From the NCBI GenBank assembly GCA_033439795.1, contig JAUTDP010000004.1, positions 2,356,001 through 2,420,000 on the forward strand: a stretch of 64,000 nucleotides of DNA. The letters are read 5' to 3'. This stretch comes from Sordaria brevicollis (Eukaryota; Ascomycota; Sordariomycetes; Sordariales; Sordariaceae). How positions within the stretch are numbered: the stretch's first letter is position 1; every line of letters begins with the position of its first letter. Below, one piece after another: positions 1-11,207 of this stretch. Below the pieces are notes generated by a model, which worked only from the letters and a program-made list of their open reading frames with translations, was not told the origin of the DNA and did no database searches. Both the position numbers and the translations under genes were made by a program.

Positions 1-1
1 T

Positions 2-1284
2 CCTCTACCAGCAAAATACACGGACGCACCTACGATTCCACCTGCATATAACGCCACGTGCGTCAAGTCTGCTTATTTCAACGATCAGAACGAAAAGGAG
101 TTTGCCTTCTCGATCCGGGAGACATCTGCCTGGTCTCTTCTCAAGCAAGACCCGGTCTTCAAGTTCTACCCGGGCATGATCAGGAAGCGTATTGGGGAGC
201 ATGAGTACACAACCCATATTGTTGCTGCGCCTCCTCATCCGGAGACCAAGTTGAAGCTTCCACCAAAGTTCGCAATCTCTCGGAACCAGCAGAAAGAGAG
301 TCCGGAAATTGATCGATACCGCCCTCGACTCGACCAGCACCGTGATTTCTCCCCCAGGCGTTCCGCCCCTCGCGACCTACCGCCAGCAGGATTCGACAGA
401 GGACACAGAGGATATCAACAGCCTCCAAAGCGTCCCCTGGATGACCCCTATGACGGGCGTGATCGAGACCTCAGGGATGCAAAGCGGCCCAGACAGAGTC
501 TGCCACCGCGGGATACTCCTGACCGAGGTCACGGTCGCGACGCCTACCCACCACCTCCTCGTAGGCCTTCCCCGAGTCCCCGGTACAACCTCAGCGCCGA
601 TCCCTGGTCACCGCAGGCCGGTGAGACGAAAGTCCCATCAAGCGATTACCGCTACAGCAAGGATTCCTACTACGACAACAGATCTCCGTCATCTAGAGAA
701 GACAGAGACAAAGAGAGAGGAAGAGAGCGGCCGTCTCAGTACGCGGACATGCGCCACGACAGCGGCTACCACAGCAGCCGCAGCCGCTCGCAGGAGCGCA
801 AGCCTCGGACGTCTTCTTACCGCGACGATTACAGAGACCGGGACAACAGGGACAGAGAGGGAGAGAGGCGACCATCGCTTACGGGACCGTCATCCTACCA
901 GCAGCAGAGGAAGAGGACGACATGGTCTCGCAGCAGCCGTAGTCACAGCCGCAGCCGTAGTCCGGCTTCGTCTTACCTCTCGCCAGCAAGAAGCAGGGGC
1001 AGCGGTGATAAGCGTAGCCGATCCCGCTCGCCCAGCCGTGGTCGTACTCTGACTCGTAGTCGGAGCCGCAGTCCCCGCGAACGCAGCGAGTCGCCCCTAA
1101 CGGCGCTGGACAAGGAGCTGCTTGGGTTAACTGACGAGCCTAATGAGCCCGTCAGGGCCAAGCCGGTTCCCAGGAAGGGAGTGCCCAGGGTTAAGGTCGC
1201 TGCGGCATTTAGGTGAGTCAAAGATCATATCTAACACTTTCAGTCTGGACAAATGCTAACATATTGAACAGTCGCCGGTGGTAA
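2..1284 (+). CDS. SR-rich nuclear protein, C-terminal part (5' truncated by window)
   Basis: The gene enters from the left edge in frame 2 with no start codon in the window. The first ~75 residues read as a folded segment (YTDAPTIPPAYNATC, FSIRETSAWSLLKQDPVFKF); then comes a long disordered, Arg/Ser/Pro/Asp-rich tail with typical RS repeats near 770-800 and 920-1090 (for example RSRSRSPSRGR). A short intron is supported at 1213-1271 (donor GTGAGT, branch GCTAAC, acceptor ACAG). Splicing replaces the reading stop TGA at 1214-1216 and gives the ending AFSRRW with stop TAA at 1282-1284. RS tails are typical of splicing and mRNA-processing factors, so nuclear RNA metabolism is an inference. I do not recognise the N-terminal segment and give no symbol. 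Confidence 0.75.
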
Positions 1285-1787
1285 TCGCTCGTATAGCATC
1301 CACGCCCTCAATCCTCTTTCAATTTTTTTCTTTTCGTCCTAAACAGGACGCTCCATCTTATGAGTCGGCATGTTACCGGCGTTGTCAGTTTTATTTTCAG
1401 AAGTCTTTACTTTCCTCTCGTGTCAATAAAGGGAGGTGTGGTCGCCTGGAGTTTTTCGTCCAAGGAGTTTAGGTGTCTCATCAGGCGGTTGGTGGGTGGC
1501 GATATTGGATGGGAAAACTTCTTTCAGAACGGAGTTTGTATGGTACCATCATGTAAAAACTGTTTTTTCTCGTCTTTTTCATAATAGATATCTGTCATCC
1601 GGCAAGTACAGATGTACAGCGCTTCGAATACTTCAACTCCAGGTCACTTTCAGTCATGAATTTGTGAGATTTGTGGTGGTTACATACGTTTACCTACCTA
1701 CCTCAACTTGAATGACATCATGGAACAACAAGGCGCCATGGTTGCGAACTGTGAAGTGACGGAACGCTTTCCATCGAAGGAAGGACC

Positions 1788-2022
1788 TTTCGGGCTGCTC
1801 CTTCCTTTCCCATCGAGACAATTTTCCGAGGAAAAGAATTTCCGTGCCAAGTGCACATGATACCTGAGAAATTGAAGAAGGAACGAACAACGGATCACAT
1901 CATCTATGGACGGGAATCAGGGAAGGGCTTTTGGGCTGCTCCTTCCGCAACCCTCCCGTGCAAAAACTTTTCCTGTCAAATGAACATTTCATTTTAAAGT
2001 TGAAGAAGGAACGAGGCACTAC
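1788..2022 (+). repeat. Degenerate tandem duplication, two ~130-140 bp units
   Basis: Two diverged copies are visible. GGGCTGCTCCTTCC occurs at about 1792 and 1933, each followed by an AT-rich stretch with TTTTCC, and then TGAAGAAGGAACGA at about 1873 and 2003. The spacing of the matched words is 130-140 bp. No ORF spans the copies. Confidence 0.6.
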
Positions 2023-2358
2023 ATATTAGAGATCCGTCACGGTTTTTGTCCTCACCAGGAGGAACAGCCCCAACTCTGGAAAGAAAGAAAAAAACAACCC
2101 AGATGGAAGATGTCAAAAGTGGGCGACTTTTGGACTAGTCATGTGGTCGGTTTTGGTCATTTCATGACGGTTAATATAAAAACTATCCGAAACTATATTC
2201 AAACAAGTCTAAAGCATACGACAACCAGCGCTTCGAATCCATCTACAACGTAGTCGCATTTCACTACTGTTAATGTATCAGGGTAATGAATCCCTAGGTA
2301 ATCTTTAATCTCTTTGCTGTTTTCATACCAATTGGTCTCATCAAGCTCAGTTTCAGTC

Positions 2359-2377
2359 TAGGTAGGTAGGTAGGTAG
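2359..2377 (+). repeat. TAGG tetranucleotide microsatellite
   Basis: TAGG is repeated four times and followed by an AG-rich purine run to about 2402. It is a simple sequence repeat; no function is claimed. Confidence 0.85.
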
Positions 2378-2722
2378 AGAAAAGAAAGAGAGAGAAAGAG
2401 ACACACCTACGTCACCTGATGGCGCACAGTCACAAACTGTCATTCAAAATTTCCTGTGTGCGAATGAAACGGAGTCCAAGACATGTTTTGTGTCCAGTAC
2501 GGAAATTATGTATGAAAAGTTTCGACTGAATACACATCGTAACCGCCATTTCCATCTTCCTAGTGCATAATGGCTTTTGGATCGCGAGTCCACCGTGCGT
2601 TTAGCGGTTTAAAACATATTCTTTTGAGTGTTGAGGTTGGGGTTACATTACGACAAAGAGGATCCAGGTGCGGTCAAAATCAAGCCACCACCACGTGTCA
2701 ACCCGTTTTCTTTCCCTTGCTT

Positions 2723-2770
2723 TTGTACCATGGTATATCCATCGTACCAAGGTTTGTTTCCATGGTACAA
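2723..2770. repeat. Perfect 11-bp inverted repeat with 26-nt loop
   Basis: TTGTACCATGG (2723-2733) faces CCATGGTACAA (2760-2770). The loop contains a further CGTACC motif. It could be a small MITE end, a transcript hairpin or a protein-binding palindrome; nothing in the sequence decides. Confidence 0.6.
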
Positions 2771-3811
2771 TACGCTGTTTAGTCGCCTACATTGGCACGA
2801 CCCAAGACCTGGAAGCGCCGATTCGACTGGCGACGTGATAGTTGTGTTCACACTTTGGGTTTCCTTGGGTGTGAATGTAACCTTCGTATTGGATTGTTTG
2901 TCCTCATGTGGCAGCGTGACGAAGATGGCAGAGTAACGGTGGGGGGAGGTTATTTTCTCGCAAATAATTTGAGCTGGTATCACGATGGTGAGATCTCGGT
3001 AAGAAAGCATCTTTATCACATTCAATTTGTGAAGGTGTAACTCAAGTAAAATCCTTTCCTTCTTGTCGGTCTATCATCTATCTGACTTTGCTCTTTCCTT
3101 TGGTCCTCGCCAGTGCGATGACTTTTTGTAGTCAAAGAAGCGAGGAAAAGCGAGCATCCACTAGACAGACTGTTCCAATCCATATCCATCTGCGTGTCTT
3201 TCCTTCCCTCGTCATATCATGACCGAAAGACAATGTTCCTCCTGTATAGAGTCCTGTTTTCCCCCATGCATCCTGCCTATTCTTTCCTTGCCTTTCAGCC
3301 AAGCCATGCGCTCTTTCGGGGGTATCCTATCTGGTATCAAAATAAAAGCAAAAACAAAAGCATTCCATTAAAGCAAAACTCCTCGAGAAGGAGCAAAGTC
3401 GGGCCACGACTGGGCCCCGATATTAGAAGGCGAGTATCCTGAAGCATCCCCAATATGAGCGCCTGGATGAGGAGAGGATAGGTCTAAGCCGCGACCTTTG
3501 GGTTTCTGAAACTTCCATAGGGACCGGAGGACTGAGAGACGAAGTGAATGAGCGATAGTTAGAGTTATGAGTGGCTGATCATGCGAGAATTCGGATATGT
3601 GTAGGGCTCTCCCAAAGACAGATGGTGATGTGGCTTCTCATGGTGATATGGTGTGAACAAAGGAAAAGCGCCTCCAAGGAGTGAATGATGGTCGGTAAGG
3701 TCAGGAGATGGCGCCTCCCCGCAATGTCATAAACATAAACAAAACAAAGAAAACGAAAGTTGGGGTTATGCTCGCGAGATCAGCCAGCCATAATCATCAC
3801 ATATCGCTTAC

Positions 3812-6247
3812 TCATTGCTTCTCAGCTTCCGTCGCTTGCGCCGAAGAGTCATCTAGAGGTCTCGTCGGTAGGCTCCTTCGCTTGTCGGTCGAAGAACGGG
3901 GTGAAAGGGACAGCAGCCGAGCGCTGCCGGCGCTGATGTGCCGTGCATGCCCCTTGCCGAGGTTGACGCTCGTTGCTCGCCGAATCTCCTCGTCCTTTAC
4001 TTCCCCCGCAGTTTCCGAAAGGCCGGGGCTTGCCTCGGGTGTGTCGCCCAACGAGTTGAGATAACCTTCAAAGCTCTTCGTTCGGACGTTGGCAGGATGG
4101 CCGTGGATAACAACGGGTTGCCCTTCCCTGACAGATCCCCAATGAGGTTCCTCCTCCCAATCACTCGATGCGCGAGCCTCCCCACTGGATTGTCGGTTCC
4201 ATCCCGGGCGTTCACCACTAGGCCGTGCAACACGGGATAGGTAATCATCATCCACAATGGAAGATTCTTCGTTCAGGTTCTCATGCTCTGGCGACTGCTC
4301 ACCATCGCTCTCTTTTTCCGGCTCCGAGGTTGGAGGAAGCTGCCTGTATGGCGTCGATGACCGCAGAATACTTGACGACTTTCGCCTCTTCGCCGATAAA
4401 CGCCCTGATAGCCACGATGCCTCAGAATCGATAGAGGCAAGAGACATGGTGTGCGGTTCCGGGGTCATATTACGCTCATCGGGGTTGCCAAAGGAGGAGG
4501 GCGTACGACGAAGTGCATCCATGGATCTTTGTTCTGATGATGTCGGTGTCTCATCCCTAGGGCCGTCCAATGTCGCTACTCCTAATGGATCAACATCGTT
4601 GTTTGGGTTAGGGGAAGCCTCGGCAATTGTGGGAGGAATCGAATCACCCTCATTCAACTGTATCCTGGATCCAGGTTGTGAGAGTGGGAGCTCTGGGAGA
4701 TCTTCCCGGAAGCGCGATTTTGTGCGCTTCGGTACCCCTGAACTAACTCGTCGCGGGGTAAAGTTGATTGGTGGTGTTGGCACCTGTAGTTGTGGTGTTT
4801 GCATCGAGTCGCGCGACGTGTTGGAAAACGAAGACGGTCCACCAGAGCTTCGTCTGTTCCGGTTTCCCCATCTGAAGATAGACGCCCATGATAGTGGCCC
4901 TCTGGAGCTGCTGGTCTCCGACCCTCTTCGCATCTGTTCCGAGTGCTCTGTCTTGGCCAAAGAAGCTTGTCGAGATGATCGGCCATTCGGACTGAAGAAT
5001 GAACTTCTTGACTGTGGGCTGACTAAACCGGGGGCTTCTGACCCGAGGGGAGAAGTGGGTGTTTCGACAGGTATGCTTTCCGTGCGGTGGAAAGAGCTCA
5101 ATGGATGTGGCCGCACATGTTCTTCCTCCTTGCCCTCGTTGAACTCTTCCCTAGAGCGCTTCCTTACTGGTCTTGAGAGTTCGTCCGATTCTCGAATTCT
5201 TGATGACGTTCTTACCGCAGACGCGGGATCAATTCCTAAGCCCACAGACTCACGGCCAAGAACGCCTCTCTCCAGGTTTGGAGGAGACTCCCTGCCTTCC
5301 TTCTGGGCTTCAACATCGTCTACGCGCTGCTTCTCTACTCGTTTGGCGAGTCTCGTTTGCGCATTTTCCTGTTCTCGTTGTCGTCTCCGTTCGCGCCGTC
5401 GTCGATCCCGTTCCATCAATTCGCGGAGATCGCTCGCGCTAAGATCATCAGCGAGATCGTCCACACGTTTATGTGCCTTTAGTGTCGCCTCTGGTATAGG
5501 TTCTACAAGCCTCTTCTGGCGCTGTGAAGGTTGCTTAGCAAGAGATGATTGGTGAACCTCGCCATTTGTAGAACCTTGCCGCGGATGCGTGGCATATCGC
5601 AGTGTTGGCCTTGGAGCAAGGGCTTCGAACGCCGAAACCTTGAAAGAGACTTGTTCCGAGTCGGAGGAAAGAGCCGAATTGAGGGAATCGGGTGCTGGTA
5701 ACGAGACCTCGGATGATCTTTTGCCCTTGAATCCGAGACCATTCTTGATTCTCTTGCTGTCCTTCTTCATAGGGCGTCCTGACATCCAGTCCTCTGTTGC
5801 TGCTCGAACAGGCACATATGTGCTCATAGCCTTGATCTCTGCCTCTCGCGCACGATCTTCCCTTCGCCTTTTCTTGCTTGATTTCTTCCGTATTAGCTCG
5901 TCGCTGCCGCGTTTGCTGTGAAGGGTGGGCATGCGAAAGAAGATGTTGCGACTCAAATCAGTGTTGGTCCGCTCCTGGAAAGTTGCTGCTGGTCCGGTCA
6001 CTCTCCGTTTTCCTTCGATACTAATCCTGCGCCCAAGTACTATTGAATCGTGACGGCCCGGGGAGAAGCTGTATGTGCGTGCTCGTCGTTGCAACTTGTG
6101 GGGTTCCACTCGATCCTGCCCTGCCTTTGCCTGTTCCGCTGTCACAGCTTGACCCATTGCGTTGACATCTCGATGCCCATCAAAATCCGTCGTGGCAGCA
6201 CGCGAGCGCCGTTTGCGGCTCTTTCGCCGAAATGGCCAGATTGCCAT
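3812..6247 (-). CDS. Large disordered Ser/Arg-rich fungal protein, function unknown
   Basis: An intronless minus-strand ORF. I choose the ATG at 6247 (start MAIWPFRRKSRKRR) because it opens a basic, conserved-looking N-terminus; an in-frame ATG at 6319 would add 24 residues. The result is 811 residues, mostly predicted disordered, with many SxxS and RxxS sites. There is a highly charged, probably helical stretch near the middle (LMERDRRRRERRRQREQEN) and no catalytic motif. Several poly-basic stretches (KKSSKKRRRE, KKDSKRIKNG) could be nuclear localisation signals. The length of uninterrupted frame and the codon use support a real gene. I do not recognise the family. Confidence 0.75.
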   Translation of the reverse strand: MAIWPFRRKSRKRRSRAATTDFDGHRDVNAMGQAVTAEQAKAGQDRVEPHKLQRRARTYSFSPGRHDSIVLGRRISIEGKRRVTGPAATFQERTNTDLSRNIFFRMPTLHSKRGSDELIRKKSSKKRRREDRAREAEIKAMSTYVPVRAATEDWMSGRPMKKDSKRIKNGLGFKGKRSSEVSLPAPDSLNSALSSDSEQVSFKVSAFEALAPRPTLRYATHPRQGSTNGEVHQSSLAKQPSQRQKRLVEPIPEATLKAHKRVDDLADDLSASDLRELMERDRRRRERRRQREQENAQTRLAKRVEKQRVDDVEAQKEGRESPPNLERGVLGRESVGLGIDPASAVRTSSRIRESDELSRPVRKRSREEFNEGKEEEHVRPHPLSSFHRTESIPVETPTSPLGSEAPGLVSPQSRSSFFSPNGRSSRQASLAKTEHSEQMRRGSETSSSRGPLSWASIFRWGNRNRRSSGGPSSFSNTSRDSMQTPQLQVPTPPINFTPRRVSSGVPKRTKSRFREDLPELPLSQPGSRIQLNEGDSIPPTIAEASPNPNNDVDPLGVATLDGPRDETPTSSEQRSMDALRRTPSSFGNPDERNMTPEPHTMSLASIDSEASWLSGRLSAKRRKSSSILRSSTPYRQLPPTSEPEKESDGEQSPEHENLNEESSIVDDDYLSRVARPSGERPGWNRQSSGEARASSDWEEEPHWGSVREGQPVVIHGHPANVRTKSFEGYLNSLGDTPEASPGLSETAGEVKDEEIRRATSVNLGKGHARHISAGSARLLSLSPRSSTDKRRSLPTRPLDDSSAQATEAEKQ

Positions 6248-7633
6248 CGTGATTCGGAGCAAACGTTTCGCAAGATGCCGTCGAGGTGCAATCCGAAGAG
6301 CCGATGTGGTGGTGTGCAACTAGCTGTAAGATGGCACGTATGGCTGATTCTTGATACTGTCTGTGAATTGTAGTAGATGCAACCGGTTCATTATGACCAT
6401 GATTCCAAGGTGTAGTAAACCAAAAGAAGGCAATATGAGATACCAGATGGCCTACTAGTCCGTTGTAGAGGCCAATATCTTCAAACCATGCTTAGTGTAG
6501 GTCGATGTAAGAGGTGTGATGATGTGATGCAGAAGTGAGTAAATTGGGAGCGAGCGAGAGGAAGAGGCGGTTGGTAAGGCGTGGTGGCGATTCTTTGTCG
6601 CGACGACCTGGGGTGGCAGTGAGTGGTGTGGTATATCCAAGTGTCGAGGTAGTCAGGTACTGATCCAAATATCCAGGCGGTACAAGGGCCTGGCCGGGTT
6701 CGTTTGGAGGTATGCCAAGGGAATGCTGTTCGACCGGTAGAATTGTCAATGAGTGCCTTTGCCTTGTTGTAGTCTTGTATTGTAGAGAGCCGTTGATTCT
6801 TTGTTCCGCAGACAGACACACTTCCACCACGCGACCAGGCGATGTAGTATTCGGCTCTTGAAGGGACTCGAAGGAGGCAAAACCAGGAGAGGTTCGAGCG
6901 CAACGTGGAAAGCAGGTCCCGAGCAGCAAATAATGGGAAGTGGTGAGCAAGGGAAAGTGAGAGCGAGGGCAGAGGTAGAAATGATCGACAGCCAATTTTT
7001 CCTTGTTGCTGGGTTAAGAAAAGGGCAAAAAAATAAAGGTGGGGTGGGATCAGCTTCGAGGTATGACGAAGGGAGCAACGAAAGGTATTATCGACCGTCC
7101 TGCGCCGTGTACATTTCTTGCTGGGAGGTGGAAGGCGCTGGGCAACACTGGCAACGCAGGTTTGGGTGACAGAGGGGGAGATCTGGGGATAGCTTGCGTA
7201 TTTGAGAGGCACAGCTTCCAACTCGGAGGTGCACCGCGTGGACTATTTGGTTGGACAGGTAAAGAACACTTGTATTACACATACCTTTGTAAATTAGAAG
7301 TACTACCTCTCCCTCTGATTGCGGGCCGGACGGGGAGACGGGGCGGTCCCCTAGAAAAGAGGGAAAATGATGAATGGAGATTGGAGGTGAGGTGCAGGTG
7401 AGATGATGGCGAAAGATGGATGGCAGCAAATGAAAAGAGAAGAATGAGAAAATCAATCAGCAGCCGCGAACGACGGGAGGGGGTAAAGTGGTAAGTCCCG
7501 CCTACAGTAGGATGGCGCCTTCCCATCTGAAGCACATGGAGAGGAAAGAATGGAAGGAACCGCAGTGGGGAGCAGCGGGCAACGGGGAGTGGGAGGCAAG
7601 TGCCATTCAAACCGATGCTAGAGGCGGGAAGTG
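6248..7633. other. 5' flank of the 6247 gene, up to the transposon
   Basis: About 1.4 kb of unmutated sequence, pyrimidine-rich on the minus strand, as expected for the promoter and 5' UTR of a fungal gene. The minus-strand ORFs here (for example 6481-7221) are low-complexity Ser/Pro/Leu/His translations without domain signs. The region ends at the TAA target duplication of the PIF/Harbinger element. Confidence 0.6.
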
Positions 7634-7636
7634 TAA

Positions 7637-7682
7637 GGGCCCGTTCGGTAGCGGACTGCTTGCTCCCAGCAGTACAGACTTC
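7637..7682 (+). repeat. Left terminal inverted repeat of PIF/Harbinger
   Basis: It starts GGGCCCGTTCGG directly after the TAA duplication and matches the reverse complement of 19925-19970 apart from a 1-bp indel and two or three transitions of the RIP type. Confidence 0.92.
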
Positions 7683-8529
7683 TATGAATTCTTGGTCGCC
7701 CAGAGTGGAGGCCACTAATCGATATAGTACATACGAGGTCCACTTTCCAGACTTAAACGTTTTGGGTATAACTTTATATAATCCGGCTTACCGCCTTCGA
7801 TCTAGACACGTAATAAAGTTAATAACTTAGTTTTTAACATCGTAATTATATTCCTAGCATTTTTACCCGCTAAAACCAATAATATAAATAATAATAGAAA
7901 CTAAAGTCTAATTAAAAAACCTATTAACCTATCTTCGATTAGCGTTAATAACTAGAACCTTTCTATCGATAATTACTTTTATACTTCTATTATAAATAAT
8001 AACGATATAATTATTAATAAAATTTTACTTTTCGAAAATTAACCTCTCGAAATTCAAATTCAAAACTAAACTAATTAAACCACCCAATCGAACCCTCCTC
8101 CTACCCAATAAACCAATTAATTAAAATATACTTAATAATTAAATAATTAATTAAAATATACTTAATAAAGTAATTAATTAAAATATACTTAATAAAATAA
8201 TTAATTAAAATATACTTAATAAAGTTAGCCGTAATATATTTAAAATTAAATTTAGACTTAATCCTAATCCTAATCGTAATAAATTACTTAAAATATTATA
8301 AAGATTAAGTGTAAACGGGCTATTCAATCGTAATCGACTAATACTTTTTCTACTCCGCTCAAACGCATTATTTATAACCGTAAAATAACCAATTAAATAA
8401 TAAAATAATTCGGCAAGTATAAAAAAAAAGGATATTTCAAATCTAATAAAATAAAAAAATATAATAAAATTTAAAAATATATATTTAAAAAAGTAAAGGA
8501 GAAGTAGCCGCATTACCTATAAACCGTTA

Positions 8530-9120
8530 ATATAATTAAATTAAAATAAAATACTAAACGTAATCGTTATATTATTTAAAAAAAATTAATAATAACGTTT
8601 AATATAGGGTACGATTAGACAACCAATATTCTAACTATTTCCGAAGAGATTTAGAATAAATTTTTTACTCGTTATAATACCGAACGTAAAAATTATCACT
8701 AATTTCGTATTACCCCGTTAAATAATTAGGAAGTTTATAAAAATATTTTCGTAAAGGAATACCCCGCTAATTATTATATTCGCAAAATAAAGGATAAAAA
8801 TAAGGAGGAGAACCGAAATAAGGAAAATATTATTAAAAAGGAAAATATTAATAATAATTCGGACGATAACGATTCTAATAAAGAAAAGGATTTTAATAAT
8901 AAAAATAATAGGAATAATAATAATAATAATAATAAAAGATAAAATAAACCTATTCCTAAAAAAAAGATTCGCAAAATTCCCACGCAAAAATTTACTCGCG
9001 AAATTAACCCGGACCGTACTCCTATCCTTATTAAAAAGCCCATTTTAATTAAAAATAAAAGAACCCTATAAAAGAAAACTACTCGTAATAATAGGGATAT
9101 ATTAAATTAATCGATAATAA
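8530..9120 (+). pseudogene. Relic of Myb/SANT-like accessory gene of the Harbinger element
   Basis: The plus-strand frame around 8600-8990 reads GYD-TTNILTISEEI-NKFFTRY and continues into an Asn/Lys/Glu-rich tail (KDKNKEENRNKEN). The dashes are in-frame stops at positions where RIP would turn Trp or Gln codons into stops. A GWD/GYD-x-V-T-A-x-EEVW block followed by an acidic, Asn-rich tail is the usual look of Myb/SANT-like proteins encoded beside Harbinger transposases. The family assignment is inference, strengthened by the transposase relic on the opposite strand. Confidence 0.5.
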
Positions 9121-9689
9121 TAACGGCGTTATTATTAACGGTATTAAAATTCCTAAAAATTAACGCGCTATAAAAAGTAATCGAAGATATTTAAAAGAGG
9201 TTTATTAATAAAATAATTACGTAGGAGATAATAAAAATATTAAATTACTTAGAAGAAAACCCAATAAACGTAATTAAATATAACGGTTATAATAGGGAAA
9301 TAAAATAATTATATATAAATAAATAGATAGAATAGAATAAAAAAAATAATTTATTTATTAAATTTATATTTTTTTACTAAATATTCGAATTATTTAATAA
9401 TTTTAATTTTTTATATATATACTTATTATTATTTAATATTTTTTTTCAAATTTTAAGTAAATATTCGAATTATTTAATAATTCTATATTTTTTATATACA
9501 TTCGATTTTTTCTAATAACTCTAATTTTTATTTATATACTCTATTCTATTCGATTTTTTTACTTAAATTCAAATTCAAATTCGGTATTTAAACCCATTTC
9601 ACTCCTCTCCCTCCTTCTCTATAATAATCTCTAATATTAATTCCAAATAACGACCGCAATAAATTAATAAATTTAGTAATTCATTTTCC

Positions 9690-10910
9690 CCTTTAAAACC
9701 CTTCTTATTCGCTATCTCCCTTCTTCTATTACTCTCTTTTATTTCTCTATTAATTCTATCCTCGGTCGCCAGAATATTACGAAATTATATAATATAATCA
9801 CTATATAAATAATTTTAATTTATCGGTTAACATTATATTTAAATAATATAATACATATAATCTTCTATATTTTTTTTATAATATTAAAAATATATTTAAT
9901 AATAATATAAATACGAACGTAGCGTAAATTATATAATTCCTTCGCATTCTTCAATTTCCTCCCTTTATTTCTCCAATTTTCTAAATAATATTTAACGTTA
10001 ATAAAAAGCACTATAATTCCCTTCCGAATATTAAACCCTATATTAATAATATAATAACGGTTTTTTAATACCCGAAATAACTTACTAAACGCTTATAAAT
10101 ATAATACAACGTCGTTAATTAATCCCTCCGCCCCTGCTAATATGTACGAAAATAAATAATCGAATTTTACTATTATAAAAACGTTTTACGTAATATTACT
10201 ATTCTTATTATATTACCGTTATTATTAGGATCTTTTTATATAAATAATTACGTATATCCTATCGATAACGCTAATATAACCGTTAAAAATATTAAACCGA
10301 GGGTCTAATTCGATTTTAGTATTTAAATAATTATTTTTTAAAAAGTAGATAATAATTTTATATAAAATATATAACCGGTTTAATATATTTTATATAATAA
10401 CGTTAACCGAATTTAAATTAATACTAAATTTATATAATATTTTTTTTTAAAATTAAACCGTACCGAATATCCAAAAAATAACTATAAATTTTTACTTTAG
10501 CGTTTAATAACGAATTAATTTTAAATTAATATATTCTTTTAATTAAATTATAAAAATATTAAAAGTAAATCGGTTTATCCTAAAATAATCTTTAAATTAT
10601 ATTATTAATCTATAATAAAAGCTATTTACAATCTTTCGAACCGCGGTAAGACTACCCGGGTATATAATATTTAGATTTTTTTTACTCTAAAATATAGTAT
10701 AAATTACTATATAAGTAACGTATATAAAAATAACGTAATTATAATAATAAAAATATAGAATACCGTTATTATTTAAATATATTGTCGGTAAATATAAAAT
10801 TATTACGTACGAAATACTAATAAAACTATTTATAATAAACTATACTACCCGGATTTCAATAGTACGGCTAATAATAGTTTAATATTAAGAAAACGGCAGA
10901 ATTTTACGAC
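9690..10910 (-). pseudogene. Relic of PIF/Harbinger transposase (DDE_Tnp_4 type)
   Basis: The minus strand reads YILAGAEGLINDVVLY near 10150-10100, matching the family pattern VLxGWEGSAxDxRV around the second catalytic Asp. Then FRVLKNRYYIINIGFN follows near 10080-10030 (the known GKYYLxDAGY block). Next comes NWRNKGRKLKNAKELYNLR near 9990-9925, the typical block before the last acidic residue (RxxIERxFGxxKRRF in the family). Many codons are now stops, and Trp, Gln, Asp, Ala and Gly codons are degraded as RIP predicts. The original start side lies near 10900, where the LTR element has inserted. Confidence 0.85.
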
Positions 10911-10917
10911 GCTATAC

Positions 10918-11207
10918 TAATACCGTTGAGAGGGTATTGTAAAATGCACAGTATGTGTAATTGTAAACGTTAATTAAATTGATTAAAAAAGAAGAATTAA
11001 ACTAGAGGGGAGCTCGCGGTGGTCGAAGACCATATGCCCGCGAGCTTCGAACGGCTGCCCTACTTATGTAAATCTGACGCGCGCGGGCGCGGTCGCGGTA
11101 AACGCGAACTACCCTGGCGGTTAGTACTAGCCGATTGGAATGCCGGCAGGCAACTATCACTTATCGTAATGACGTAATATGATAGCTATAATGCTATTCC
11201 GGTATTA
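10918..11207 (-). repeat. LTR of element 1 (3' LTR in element polarity)
   Basis: 290 bp, aligned end to end with 19466-19755. The GC-rich core around 11010-11145 survives, while CpA sites toward the ends are converted to TpA. Confidence 0.93.

Larger units (their letters stand above)
1285..3811. other. Intergenic region between two converging genes
   Basis: About 2.5 kb with only short ORFs and no recognisable protein. It should contain the 3' UTR of the SR-rich gene and that of the minus-strand gene starting at 6247. It holds a degenerate tandem duplication, a short tetranucleotide run and a hairpin, listed separately. The base composition is ordinary and not RIP-mutated. Confidence 0.6.

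Noticed and set aside
309..1052. Plus-strand ORF of 247 codons rich in Thr/Arg
   Set aside because: It is a frame-shifted shadow of the SR-rich gene, which has the RS repeats, the intron and a consistent frame to the window edge.
4257..5555. Plus-strand ORF of 432 codons
   Set aside because: Antisense to the long 3812-6247 gene. Its Ser/Arg/Leu-rich translation is what the opposite strand of that gene would give, and no domain is seen.
6481..7221. Minus-strand ORF of 246 codons upstream of the 6247 gene
   Set aside because: Low-complexity Ser/Pro/His/Leu translation overlapped by other frames; better explained as a pyrimidine-rich promoter or 5' UTR.
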